Below, piece after piece: positions 33,901 through 41,383 of a DNA stretch of 64,000 nucleotides. This DNA is from Roseivivax isoporae LMG 25204. Its GTDB lineage: Bacteria > Pseudomonadota > Alphaproteobacteria > Rhodobacterales > Rhodobacteraceae. The notes under the pieces were generated by a model. The model ran no database searches. It was not told the origin of the DNA and saw only the letters and a list, made by a program, of their open reading frames with translations. Position 1 is the stretch's first letter, and the number at the start of each line of letters is the position of its first letter. Both the position numbers and the translations under genes were made by a program. The DNA lies in NCBI RefSeq assembly GCF_000521865.1, contig NZ_JAME01000019.1, forward strand, positions 1 through 64,000. The letters run 5' to 3'.

Positions 33901-34268
33901 CCGAGGATTCCGTGCGCGCCACCTGCCATTGCGGTGCCGTCGCGCTGAACGTGCGCCTGTCCGACGGGTTGGCCACAGCGCGGCGCTGCGACTGCTCGTT
34001 CTGCCGCCGCCGCGGCGCCCCTGCCGTGACCGCGCGGAAGGAGGACGTGGAGGTCGTCCGCGGCGCCGACGCCCTGACGCTCTACCAGTGGGGCACGGGC
34101 ACGGCGCGGCACCATTTCTGCAAGGTCTGCGGCATCTACATGTACCACGTCCGCCGGTCGAACCCGTCCGAATGCGGCGTGAACCTCGGCGCGATCGAGG
34201 GCGTCAATCCGCGGGACCACGAGCCGATCCCGTGGGCCGATGGCGTGAACCACCCCTCCGACCGCTGA
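33897..34268 (+). CDS. GFA-family (glutathione-dependent formaldehyde-activating) protein
   Basis: 123 residues. Zinc ligands are seen in ATCHCGAV, RRCDCSFCRRRG and HFCKVCGIYMYH, the pattern of the GFA/CENP-V fold. Founding member Gfa was proposed to join formaldehyde to glutathione, but many relatives have other roles, so the reaction is uncertain. ATGA overlap with the rhomboid gene. It converges on suhB. Confidence 0.9.
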   Translation: MTEDSVRATCHCGAVALNVRLSDGLATARRCDCSFCRRRGAPAVTARKEDVEVVRGADALTLYQWGTGTARHHFCKVCGIYMYHVRRSNPSECGVNLGAIEGVNPRDHEPIPWADGVNHPSDR

Positions 34269-34277
34269 CGGCCCGGA

Positions 34278-35069
34278 TCAGACCTCGCGGATGGTTCGGG
34301 CGAACTGGTCGTAGAGGTTGCTGTTCGCGCAGAGGATCGAGCCCGCCTCGAACGGCGTGTCGCCCTCGCGCACGGCACCGACAAGCGCGCCCGCCTCGAT
34401 GGCGATGAGGCTGCCCGCGGCCATGTCCCAGATGCTGAGCTCGCGTTCCCAGTAGCCGTCGTAGCGGCCCGCCGCCACGTAGGCGAGGTCGAGCGCCGCC
34501 GATCCCCAGCGCCGCACGCCCGCGCATTGCGGCATGAGCCGCGCGAGATCCTTCAGCATCGCCGGCAGCGTCCGCTTGGCGCCGTAGGGCACACCCGTGG
34601 CAAAGAGCGCGTCGACCATGCGCGACCGGCCCGAGACCCTGAGCCGGCGGCTGTCGTTCAGCCACGCGCCCGATCCCTTCTCGGCATAGAACATCTCGTC
34701 CTTGGCGGCATCGTAGACCACCGCGGACACGATCTGTCCCTTGTGCTCGAGCGCGATCGAGATCGCCCAGTGCGGCATGCCGTGCAGGAAGTTCGTGATG
34801 CCGTCGAGCGGGTCGACGATCCAGCGGCGCGTCGGGTCCTCGCCCGGGATCTCGCCGCCCTCCTCGGCCACCCAGCCATAGGTCTTGCGTGCGCCCAGAA
34901 GCTCCTCGCGCAGGATCTTCTCGGCGGCGAGGTCGGCGCGGCTGACGAAGTCGCCCGCGCCCTTCATCGAGACCTGCAGGTTCTCGACCTCGCGGAAGTC
35001 CTTGACCAGGGAGCGGCCCGCCTTTCGGGCGGCCTTCATCATGATGTTCAGATTTGCGCTGCCCTGCAT
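34278..35069 (-). CDS. suhB: Inositol monophosphatase family protein
   Basis: 263 residues. The metal-binding motifs are all present: AEEGGE near the middle, WIVDPLDGITNFLHGMPHWAISIAL, and SIWDMAAGSLIAIEAGA at the C-terminal half. SuhB dephosphorylates inositol phosphates and in some bacteria also binds the transcription machinery. The ATG at 35069 follows GGAAGG at good spacing; a GTG two codons upstream is the alternative. Confidence 0.93.
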   Translation of the reverse strand: MQGSANLNIMMKAARKAGRSLVKDFREVENLQVSMKGAGDFVSRADLAAEKILREELLGARKTYGWVAEEGGEIPGEDPTRRWIVDPLDGITNFLHGMPHWAISIALEHKGQIVSAVVYDAAKDEMFYAEKGSGAWLNDSRRLRVSGRSRMVDALFATGVPYGAKRTLPAMLKDLARLMPQCAGVRRWGSAALDLAYVAAGRYDGYWERELSIWDMAAGSLIAIEAGALVGAVREGDTPFEAGSILCANSNLYDQFARTIREV

Positions 35070-35157
35070 CTGCACCGGCCTTCCCGAAACGTGTCAGGCC
35101 GGGCCTATACGCGGGCGGGCGCGGGATGTGAAGGGCCGCCGCCGCCGCGACCGCGAT

Positions 35158-35472
35158 CTAGCGCCAGAGGACGCCCTTCTCGCCCACGGGGGCATGGGCG
35201 CGCGGCCGGTGGTGGCCCTGATCCGCCCGGGCCGCGCCCGCGCGGTCCACGTAGGGCCCCGCATCGGGTGTGCCGCAGAAGATGACGCCGCCGCGGGTGA
35301 CAGGCCGCAGCCCCGCGGGGCAGTGGTTCGCGGCCGAGGGATAGGCGTGCGTCAGGACGGTCGTGTCGGGATCGTGCGTGGCGTCGCCACGATAGGCGTC
35401 GTCCCGGGCCAGCGCGGTCCCCGCGCCGAGCGACAGCAGGACGGACATCGCGAGCGGGAACACCAGGCGCAT
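35158..35472 (-). CDS. Small exported hypothetical protein
   Basis: 104 residues. A signal peptide (RLVFPLAMSVLLSLGAGTALA) is followed by a short soluble stretch with two cysteines (NHCPAGLRPVTRGGVIFCG) and a C-terminal tail rich in His and Arg. I do not recognise the family. No membrane helix beyond the signal. It stands alone between suhB and the beta-barrel gene. Confidence 0.5.
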   Translation of the reverse strand: MRLVFPLAMSVLLSLGAGTALARDDAYRGDATHDPDTTVLTHAYPSAANHCPAGLRPVTRGGVIFCGTPDAGPYVDRAGAARADQGHHRPRAHAPVGEKGVLWR

Positions 35473-35549
35473 GGAACGGACCTCGATCGAGCGGAACACA
35501 GGACCGAAGGCTACACGCGGCCCCGCGCATGTCAAATCCCCAAGGGTCC

Positions 35550-35587
35550 CGGAACGGAAAGGGCCGGCGCGGTGTCCCGCGCCGGCC
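35550..35587 (-). terminator. Terminator of the beta-barrel gene
   Basis: GGCCGGCGCGG (35562-35572) and CCGCGCCGGCC (35577-35587) form an eleven-pair stem with loop TGTC. On the minus strand it begins 24 bases after the stop at 35611 and is followed by CTTTCC. Confidence 0.65.
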
Positions 35588-35610
35588 TCCTGCCCTGCCG
35601 GGTGTCCCGA

Positions 35611-36210
35611 TCAGAAGCGGTAGTTGACCGAGATGTTCGCCGTCGTCGCGTCGGCCTCGAGATCGCTCGCGTCGAAGTCCGAGAACTTGTGGTAGAGGAC
35701 CTCGGCGCCCGCGGTCACGTTGTCGGTAAGGAAGACCTCGTAGCCCACGCCGCCGAACCAGCCGTCCGAATCCCCGACGCCGCCGCCGTCGGTATACGCC
35801 TTCGCGTAGCCAGCGGTGCCATAGATCCAGTTGCGGTTCAGGTCGTAGCCGACGCGCGGGCCGACCCGCAGGATGCCCTCGACATCCGTCGCGCCGTCGA
35901 GGTCGATGTCGCCGCGGTCGTACTGCACGCCACCGCCGACGATCACGTCGCCCATGTCGTAGTCATAGTAGCTGCGCAGACCGTAGAGCCCGCCATCGCC
36001 GTCCAGGTCGGGATCCTCGGTCTCGATGTTGCCGTAACCGACCTGGCCACCGAGAGAGAACCCGGTGAAGTCCGACAGCGGCTCCTGCGGAACCGGCGCC
36101 GGCACCGGCGCGGCGACGACCGGGTCGGGCTGCGTCTGCGTCGGCCCGGCGGCAAACGCGCTGGTGGCGGTTGCGGCGACTGCGGTGGTGAGGATGAGAA
36201 TGCGTTTCAT
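35611..36210 (-). CDS. Outer-membrane beta-barrel protein (Omp25/OmpA-barrel type)
   Basis: 199 residues. Signal peptide KRILILTTAVAATATSAFA, a Pro/Ala-rich linker (PVVAAPVPAPVPQEP), then an eight-stranded barrel: FTGFSLGGQVGYGN, GVQYDRGDIDLDG, VGPRVGYDLNRNWIYGTAGYAK, and an end in NISVNYRF with the terminal Phe recognised by the BAM complex. Such barrels are structural or small pores. Upstream 36211-36504 has no gene. Confidence 0.88.
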   Translation of the reverse strand: MKRILILTTAVAATATSAFAAGPTQTQPDPVVAAPVPAPVPQEPLSDFTGFSLGGQVGYGNIETEDPDLDGDGGLYGLRSYYDYDMGDVIVGGGVQYDRGDIDLDGATDVEGILRVGPRVGYDLNRNWIYGTAGYAKAYTDGGGVGDSDGWFGGVGYEVFLTDNVTAGAEVLYHKFSDFDASDLEADATTANISVNYRF

Positions 36211-36504
36211 CGGCTCTGCCTCTTCTTGGTGCGTTTCCTGTCTGCCACCGGTTGGCCCCGGCGGCGTCGTGACAGCGAAATGTCCATCCCCCCGCCCATG
36301 TTCCACCCCCCGAAGGTCACGTGTGCGTGGAGGCACGGACGCAACGGGGCGCTGGTTTTTCAAAGACTTGCGGGAACAGGCAAGGATTGGCCGGTGGACG
36401 TCGCGGCAGCGCTCACGGCACGTTTCAGCGCGCGCGGGCGTGTTGCCCGGCGTGAAGGCGCACATGCCCTTCAGGCCGGGAGAGGTTTCGACACGGGGGA
36501 CGTG

Positions 36505-37410
36505 TCAGTCGATCGCCGCGCGGAACTCGCGCCATTCGCCCTTGGACATGCCCGAGGTCTCCTGCGTGACCTCCTCGCCCTTCAGCATCCGGCGGAGGCA
36601 GTCGAGCGCGGTGGCCGACAGCGTCGCGCCGCCCAGCCGGTAATCCTCGAAGGCGCGGTAGGCGAAGGGCACCCAGTCGCGGACGATGTCGCAGATGGCC
36701 TCGGCATAGACGCGGATCTCGTACTGGGCATGCGCGTCGGCCCGCAGGCGCAGGAAGTGCAGAAGGTTGTGCAGGTCCACCTTCCAGTACCACTGCGTGT
36801 AGACGTTGGCGGGCAGGTTCATCCGCGCCAGTTCGCGCGCGAGCCCCTGCTGGCCGTCCTGCGAGATCATCGCCTCGTAATGGTCGTAGGCACGGTCCGC
36901 ATCGTCGCGCAGCCAGCGCAGCACGCGCGCGGCCTCCTCACCCTCCAGCACCGCGCCGCGGCCCTGGTTGTTCGTGGTCGACTGCGCGGCCAGCGTATCG
37001 GGCGCGGGGATATAGAATTCGCGGTCGAGGATCGAGTAGCGCGCGGAATATTCGTTCACGTTCGCGGTGCGGTGGCGGATCCATTGCCGCGCCACGAAGA
37101 CGGGCAGCTTCACGTGCAGCTTGACCTCGCACATCTCGAAGGGCGTCGAATGCCAGTGCCGCATCAGGTAGCGGATGAGCCCCTCGTCGTTCGACACGCT
37201 CTTGGTGCCGCGCCCGTAGCTGACCCGCGCCGCCTGGCAGATCGCCGCGTCGTCGCCCATGTAGTCCACCACCCGCACGAAGCCGTGGTCGAGCACCGGT
37301 GCCGCACGGTAGAGATGCGCCTCCATCCCGTCCGAGACCGCACGCAGGGTCGGACGGGGCTCCGCGCGCAGCGCGTCGATCTCGGCCTGTTGCTCGGGGG
37401 ACAGGGGCAT
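36505..37410 (-). CDS. thyX: FAD-dependent thymidylate synthase
   Basis: 301 residues. ThyX methylates dUMP to dTMP using folate and FADH2. The signature [15 protein letters not shown] lies near residues 110-124, with [20 protein letters not shown] before it and [25 protein letters not shown] after. No thyA is in the window. ATG at 37410 begins MPLSPEQQ; an open frame continuing far upstream on this strand is antisense shadow over the lipoprotein/Slam genes. Confidence 0.97.
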   Translation of the reverse strand: MPLSPEQQAEIDALRAEPRPTLRAVSDGMEAHLYRAAPVLDHGFVRVVDYMGDDAAICQAARVSYGRGTKSVSNDEGLIRYLMRHWHSTPFEMCEVKLHVKLPVFVARQWIRHRTANVNEYSARYSILDREFYIPAPDTLAAQSTTNNQGRGAVLEGEEAARVLRWLRDDADRAYDHYEAMISQDGQQGLARELARMNLPANVYTQWYWKVDLHNLLHFLRLRADAHAQYEIRVYAEAICDIVRDWVPFAYRAFEDYRLGGATLSATALDCLRRMLKGEEVTQETSGMSKGEWREFRAAID

Positions 37411-37545
37411 GGGGCGGTCTCCTCCACCAGATGAGTCGCGGTTTTCTCCACATGTTGCAGATGCGGCGGGGAAAAACCACCATATCGGGTGGCGGCAATT
37501 CCGCCGCACCTGCGGGAAAAGTCCCCTGCCCACACGGGCCCGTGA

Positions 37546-37573
37546 TTGACTCGAGCGCCCCGTCCGCAACAAT
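37546..37573 (+). promoter_or_regulatory. Candidate promoter of the TbpB-like/Slam operon
   Basis: TTGACT (37546-37551), 16 bases, AACAAT (37568-37573), about 48 bases before the lipoprotein start. Five of six and four of six matches to sigma-70 hexamers. No Fur-type box is obvious. Confidence 0.4.
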
Positions 37574-37620
37574 CGCCACAAAACAAGACACATTGCAGGC
37601 ACAATCGAGGCAGTGACGAC

Positions 37621-38730
37621 ATGACCCGTATCGCGACGCTGTTGCTCGCCCTGGCGCTCGTGGGGGCGTGCGGCGATACCGGCAACGACGACAAGAACCC
37701 GTTGCAGGAAGAGCCGACCGACCCCACCGATCCGGAAGACCCGGACGCCGAGCCTGATCCGGATCCGGATACCGACCCGGACACCGGCGAACCGATCGAC
37801 AGCGACGGCCGCCTGCCCCCGGGCACCGCGAGCCCCACGCCGACCGAGGGCATCTTCCGCAAGGAGCCGCTCGACGAGGAGGCCGGCAACGGCTTTGCCC
37901 GCGAGCTGAGCTACGACGGCGACAGCGACACGTTCTTCGTGCAGGGCCTCGCCTTCGACGGCGACCAGCCGGACGGCGCCGCGTTCTCGCGGTCGGCCCT
38001 CGGCAGCCTGACGAGCGCGGGTTCGCCCGGCCAGGCCTTCGCGCTCTACGAGGCGCCGATCACCAATCCCGACTTCTTCACCGGCGAACAGATCGGCCAG
38101 TTCCAGCACCGCGCGCTCTACGGCGTGGGCGACGACACCGAGTTCGCGATCGTGCGGACCGGCAGCTACGTACCCTACGGCTTCGGCGGTTTCGTCTACC
38201 AGCGCGACGGCGACGTGGTGCTGCCGACCGAAGGCCAGGCGGTCTATCGCGGACTCTACGGCGGCCTGCGCGACTTTGACGGCGCGGGTGGCCTCGAGTC
38301 GGTGTCGGGCGACGCGCAGGTCACCATCGACTTCGGCGGGTTCCAGGGCAATTGCGAGGGCGCACGCTGCGCCGACGCGGTCAGCGGCTTCATCGCCAAC
38401 CGCCGCGTCTACGACGCCTCCGGCCAGGAGGTGACGTCGGACATCCTGACCGCCATCAACGAGGATCAGGGCACCGCGCTGACCAGGCTGCCGACGCTCA
38501 ACATGCGCGTCGGTCCGGGCGTGCTCGACGCCAACGGCGAGATCACGGGCGAGATCGATTCGATCGTGGACGGCACCGCCTTCGAGACGGGGAACTATTA
38601 CGCGATCATGTCGGGCGACCACACGTCGGGCGGCGAGATCGTGGGCATCGTGGTGGTCGAGGCGACGGATCCGCGCTTCGAGGGGTCGGTCACGGTGCGC
38701 GAGACCGGCGGTTTCATTGTGGACCGATAA
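37621..38730 (+). CDS. Surface lipoprotein with TbpB-like barrel, predicted Slam cargo
   Basis: 369 residues. Lipoprotein signal [17 protein letters not shown] puts the lipid on Cys17. A long acidic, Pro/Asp/Glu-rich tether (about 20-63, for example [17 protein letters not shown]) follows, then a domain whose C-terminal part resembles the transferrin-binding-protein beta-barrel: [39 protein letters not shown] and [15 protein letters not shown] pair of cysteines (NCEGARC) lies in one loop. TbpB-like lipoproteins are moved to the cell surface by Slam proteins, and a Slam-like gene starts 21 bases downstream. Ligand unknown; iron, heme or algal metabolites are guesses. Confidence 0.75.
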   Translation: MTRIATLLLALALVGACGDTGNDDKNPLQEEPTDPTDPEDPDAEPDPDPDTDPDTGEPIDSDGRLPPGTASPTPTEGIFRKEPLDEEAGNGFARELSYDGDSDTFFVQGLAFDGDQPDGAAFSRSALGSLTSAGSPGQAFALYEAPITNPDFFTGEQIGQFQHRALYGVGDDTEFAIVRTGSYVPYGFGGFVYQRDGDVVLPTEGQAVYRGLYGGLRDFDGAGGLESVSGDAQVTIDFGGFQGNCEGARCADAVSGFIANRRVYDASGQEVTSDILTAINEDQGTALTRLPTLNMRVGPGVLDANGEITGEIDSIVDGTAFETGNYYAIMSGDHTSGGEIVGIVVVEATDPRFEGSVTVRETGGFIVDR

Positions 38731-38751
38731 CGCCCGGTAACGGGGGACATT

Positions 38752-40125
38752 GTGCGAGTAATCGATCCGGGCCTGCGGCGCATGGGCGCCGCGGCCCTTC
38801 TTTCCCTTCTGGCCGCGACGGCCGGCGCGCAGGACGTGGCGCTGTCGCCTGAGGAATTGCGCAGCGCGGCGGTGGCCCAGTTCGAACTGGGCCGCCCCGA
38901 CCGCGCGCTGATCTATTCGGAGGGCCTCGTCCGGCGCGATCCGGACGATTTCGCCGCGCACCTGATCCGGGCGCGGGCGGCACGCGATCTCGGCCGGTTC
39001 GGACCCGCCGACGAGAGCGCGCGCGCCGCCTGGGCGCTCGCAGACACACCGTCCGAACGCTACGCCGCGGCGATGATGCGCGCCCGCGTGCTCTCCTCGC
39101 GGGGGGCGCGCACGCGCGCGCAGTTCTGGCTGCGCCGCGCCGCGCAGAACGCGCCGACCGACGCGGACCGGGCCCGCGCGGTGCGCGATTTCCGCTACGT
39201 GAAGGCGCGCAACCGCTGGTCGAGCGAGCTCAGCTTCTCGATCGCGCCGTCCTCGAACGTGAACGGCGGGTCGTCGAGCGACACGACCGAGTATTACGGC
39301 ATCCCCTTCGAGCTGCAGGGGACGGCCAAGGCGCTGTCGGGCATCGAATTCGCGCTCGGCATCTCGACCACCTACACCCTGGTGGAACGGGAGCATGCCA
39401 AGACCGACATCCACCTGTCGGCCTTCCACCAGACCTACACGCTGTCCGATGAGGCGCGTGACACCGCGCCGGATGTCGAGGGCTCCGACTTCGCGTATTC
39501 CTCGCTGTCCTTCGGGCTGACGCAGGACTGGCTGGCGCCCGGGCGGCGGCTCGGCGGCAGCGTCGGCGCGACACTCTCGCAGGGCTGGTATGGTGGCGAC
39601 CCGCTGACCCGGACGGCGCGGCTGACAGGCTCCCTGCGCTATGTGCTCGGCCCCAAGCTCGTCGGCGAGGCGAGCCTCTCGCGCGACTGGCAGACCGGGC
39701 TCGGGGACCGCGAGGACGCGGACAGCTGGCGCGCGGCGCTGGGTGCCGTGACGGTCCTCGGACCGGGCCACAGGCTCGGCCTCGCGGTCTCGCGGCTCGA
39801 AAGCGTCTCGGACGCGGATTTCCTCGACTACGACCGCACCGGCATCGACCTGACATTCTCGCTGGCCAAGCCGCTGCCGCTGCTCGACACCGCCGTGGGC
39901 TTCGGGCTCTCGGCCGCGCGCAAGCACCACGACGAGACGACCTTCGGCCCCGACGGCCGCGAGGAGCACATCTACGGCGCCCGCGCGTCCTTCACGTTCA
40001 ACGCGATCGACTATTACGGCTTCGCGCCGGTGCTGACGCTGCGCGCGGACCGCACGGTCGCGAATATCGGGGTCTACGACAGCGAGGAATTCGGCATGGA
40101 AATCGGCATCCGCTCGCGCTTCTGA
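38752..40125 (+). CDS. Slam-like (DUF560) outer-membrane translocon, type XI secretion
   Basis: 457 residues. A signal peptide ([14 protein letters not shown]) precedes TPR helices (about 30-135: [40 protein letters not shown]) and a C-terminal beta-barrel from about 155 ([18 protein letters not shown]) to a terminal Phe. [13 protein letters not shown] and the closing [21 protein letters not shown] resemble conserved parts of Slam barrels. Slams carry lipoproteins or secreted proteins across the outer membrane. GTG start with GGGGGA five bases upstream. The preceding gene is its likely cargo. A general TPR plus barrel protein is the alternative. Confidence 0.8.
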   Translation: MRVIDPGLRRMGAAALLSLLAATAGAQDVALSPEELRSAAVAQFELGRPDRALIYSEGLVRRDPDDFAAHLIRARAARDLGRFGPADESARAAWALADTPSERYAAAMMRARVLSSRGARTRAQFWLRRAAQNAPTDADRARAVRDFRYVKARNRWSSELSFSIAPSSNVNGGSSSDTTEYYGIPFELQGTAKALSGIEFALGISTTYTLVEREHAKTDIHLSAFHQTYTLSDEARDTAPDVEGSDFAYSSLSFGLTQDWLAPGRRLGGSVGATLSQGWYGGDPLTRTARLTGSLRYVLGPKLVGEASLSRDWQTGLGDREDADSWRAALGAVTVLGPGHRLGLAVSRLESVSDADFLDYDRTGIDLTFSLAKPLPLLDTAVGFGLSAARKHHDETTFGPDGREEHIYGARASFTFNAIDYYGFAPVLTLRADRTVANIGVYDSEEFGMEIGIRSRF

Positions 40126-40202
40126 CCGCTCCGGCCGGGTCGACTTTGTCCGGCGCGCGTCTATCCTTGCGGCGACCGCGTACGAAAACCGGAAGGACAT
40201 CC

Positions 40203-40637
40203 ATGTCGATCGAATACCTGCACACCATGGTCCGCGTGAAGGACCTCGACGCCTCCGTCGCGTTCTACAAGCTGCTGGGGCTGACCGAACGGCGCCGCAT
40301 CGACAACGAGAAGGGCCGCTTCACGCTCGTCTTCCTCTGCCCGCCGGGCCAGGACGACGGCCACAACGACGTGGAGCTGACCTACAACTGGGACGGCGAC
40401 GACGGCCTGCCGTCGGACAGCCGCCATTTCGGCCACCTCGCCTATCGCGTCGACGACATCTACGCGCTCTGCCAGACGCTGATGGACAACGGCGTGACCA
40501 TCAACCGTCCGCCGCGCGACGGCCACATGGCATTCGTCCGCTCGCCCGACAACGTGTCGGTGGAGCTTCTGCAGAAAGGCGACGCCAAGCCGCCGCAGGA
40601 GCCCTGGGCGAGCATGGAAAATACCGGGCATTGGTAG
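40203..40637 (+). CDS. gloA: Lactoylglutathione lyase (glyoxalase I)
   Basis: 144 residues. Glyoxalase I converts the methylglyoxal-glutathione hemithioacetal to lactoylglutathione. Metal ligands are expected at the His of [10 protein letters not shown], the Glu of DVELTYNWD, the His of [10 protein letters not shown] and the Glu of VSVELLQKG; all are present. [23 protein letters not shown] is typical of the enzyme. Full length for the nickel-type bacterial form. The end overlaps the start of the DUF1194 gene. Confidence 0.93.
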   Translation: MSIEYLHTMVRVKDLDASVAFYKLLGLTERRRIDNEKGRFTLVFLCPPGQDDGHNDVELTYNWDGDDGLPSDSRHFGHLAYRVDDIYALCQTLMDNGVTINRPPRDGHMAFVRSPDNVSVELLQKGDAKPPQEPWASMENTGHW

Positions 40638-41374
40638 GCCGGCTCGGCCTTTCCGCGCTCTTCGGCGCAACGCTCTGGGCCGCACCGCTCGCGGCCCAGA
40701 GCACCGAGTGCCGGCTCGCGCTGCTCCTCGCGCTCGACGTCTCCTCCTCGGTCGACGACCGCGAATACACGCTTCAGAAGGACGGGCTGGCCGCCGCGCT
40801 GGCCGATCCGGACGTGCGGCGCGCGATCCTCGACGGCGCGGGCACCGTCGCCCTGTCGATCTACGAGTGGAGCGGGCGACGCCAGTCCGAGGTCATCCAG
40901 GACTGGGTGATCCTTGCCGACGACGCCGCGATCGACGCGGTGGTGGCGCGGCTTCTCGCGACGCCGCGCACGCAGACCCGCTTCCCCACGGCCATGGGCT
41001 ACGCGCTGGGCTACGGTGCCGCGCTTCTCGACAGGGCGCCCGACTGCCTGCGGCAGGTCATCGACGTCTCGGGCGACGGCGTCACCAATGACGGCTTCGG
41101 CCCGGACCTCGCCTACCGGCACTTCCCCTTCGAGGACATCACCGTGAACGGGCTCGCCGTGCTCGGCGCCGATCCCGAGGTCGACACCTATTACCGCGAC
41201 ATCGTGCGCCACGGCCCCGGCGCCTTCGTCGAATTCGCCGACGGCTATGCCGGGTTCCGCAACGCGATGACGCGCAAGCTCTTCCGCGAGACCAACGACC
41301 TCGTCATCGGGACGCCGTCGGGGCATCCTCCCGAGGCGCCGGCCGACCGGGCCGGCGACGCCGGAAAATCCTGA
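40631..41374 (+). CDS. Exported DUF1194 von Willebrand A-type protein
   Basis: 247 residues. A signal peptide ([22 protein letters not shown]) is followed by a von Willebrand A fold with the metal-site motif LDVSSSVDDRE and DVSGDGVTNDG. The only plausible start is TTG at 40631, which overlaps the last codons of gloA by seven bases; there is no ATG or GTG before the signal peptide. DUF1194 function is unknown. It should be periplasmic and bind a protein partner through its metal site. It converges on the RTX-type gene with nine bases between. Confidence 0.82.
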   Translation: MVGRLGLSALFGATLWAAPLAAQSTECRLALLLALDVSSSVDDREYTLQKDGLAAALADPDVRRAILDGAGTVALSIYEWSGRRQSEVIQDWVILADDAAIDAVVARLLATPRTQTRFPTAMGYALGYGAALLDRAPDCLRQVIDVSGDGVTNDGFGPDLAYRHFPFEDITVNGLAVLGADPEVDTYYRDIVRHGPGAFVEFADGYAGFRNAMTRKLFRETNDLVIGTPSGHPPEAPADRAGDAGKS

Positions 41375-41383
41375 GCGCCGTCT

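Noticed and set aside
37411-40200. Continuation of the thyX frame upstream through the lipoprotein and Slam genes
   Set aside because: The thyX protein begins at MPLSPEQQ. The upstream part is antisense to two well-supported genes and has no ribosome site.
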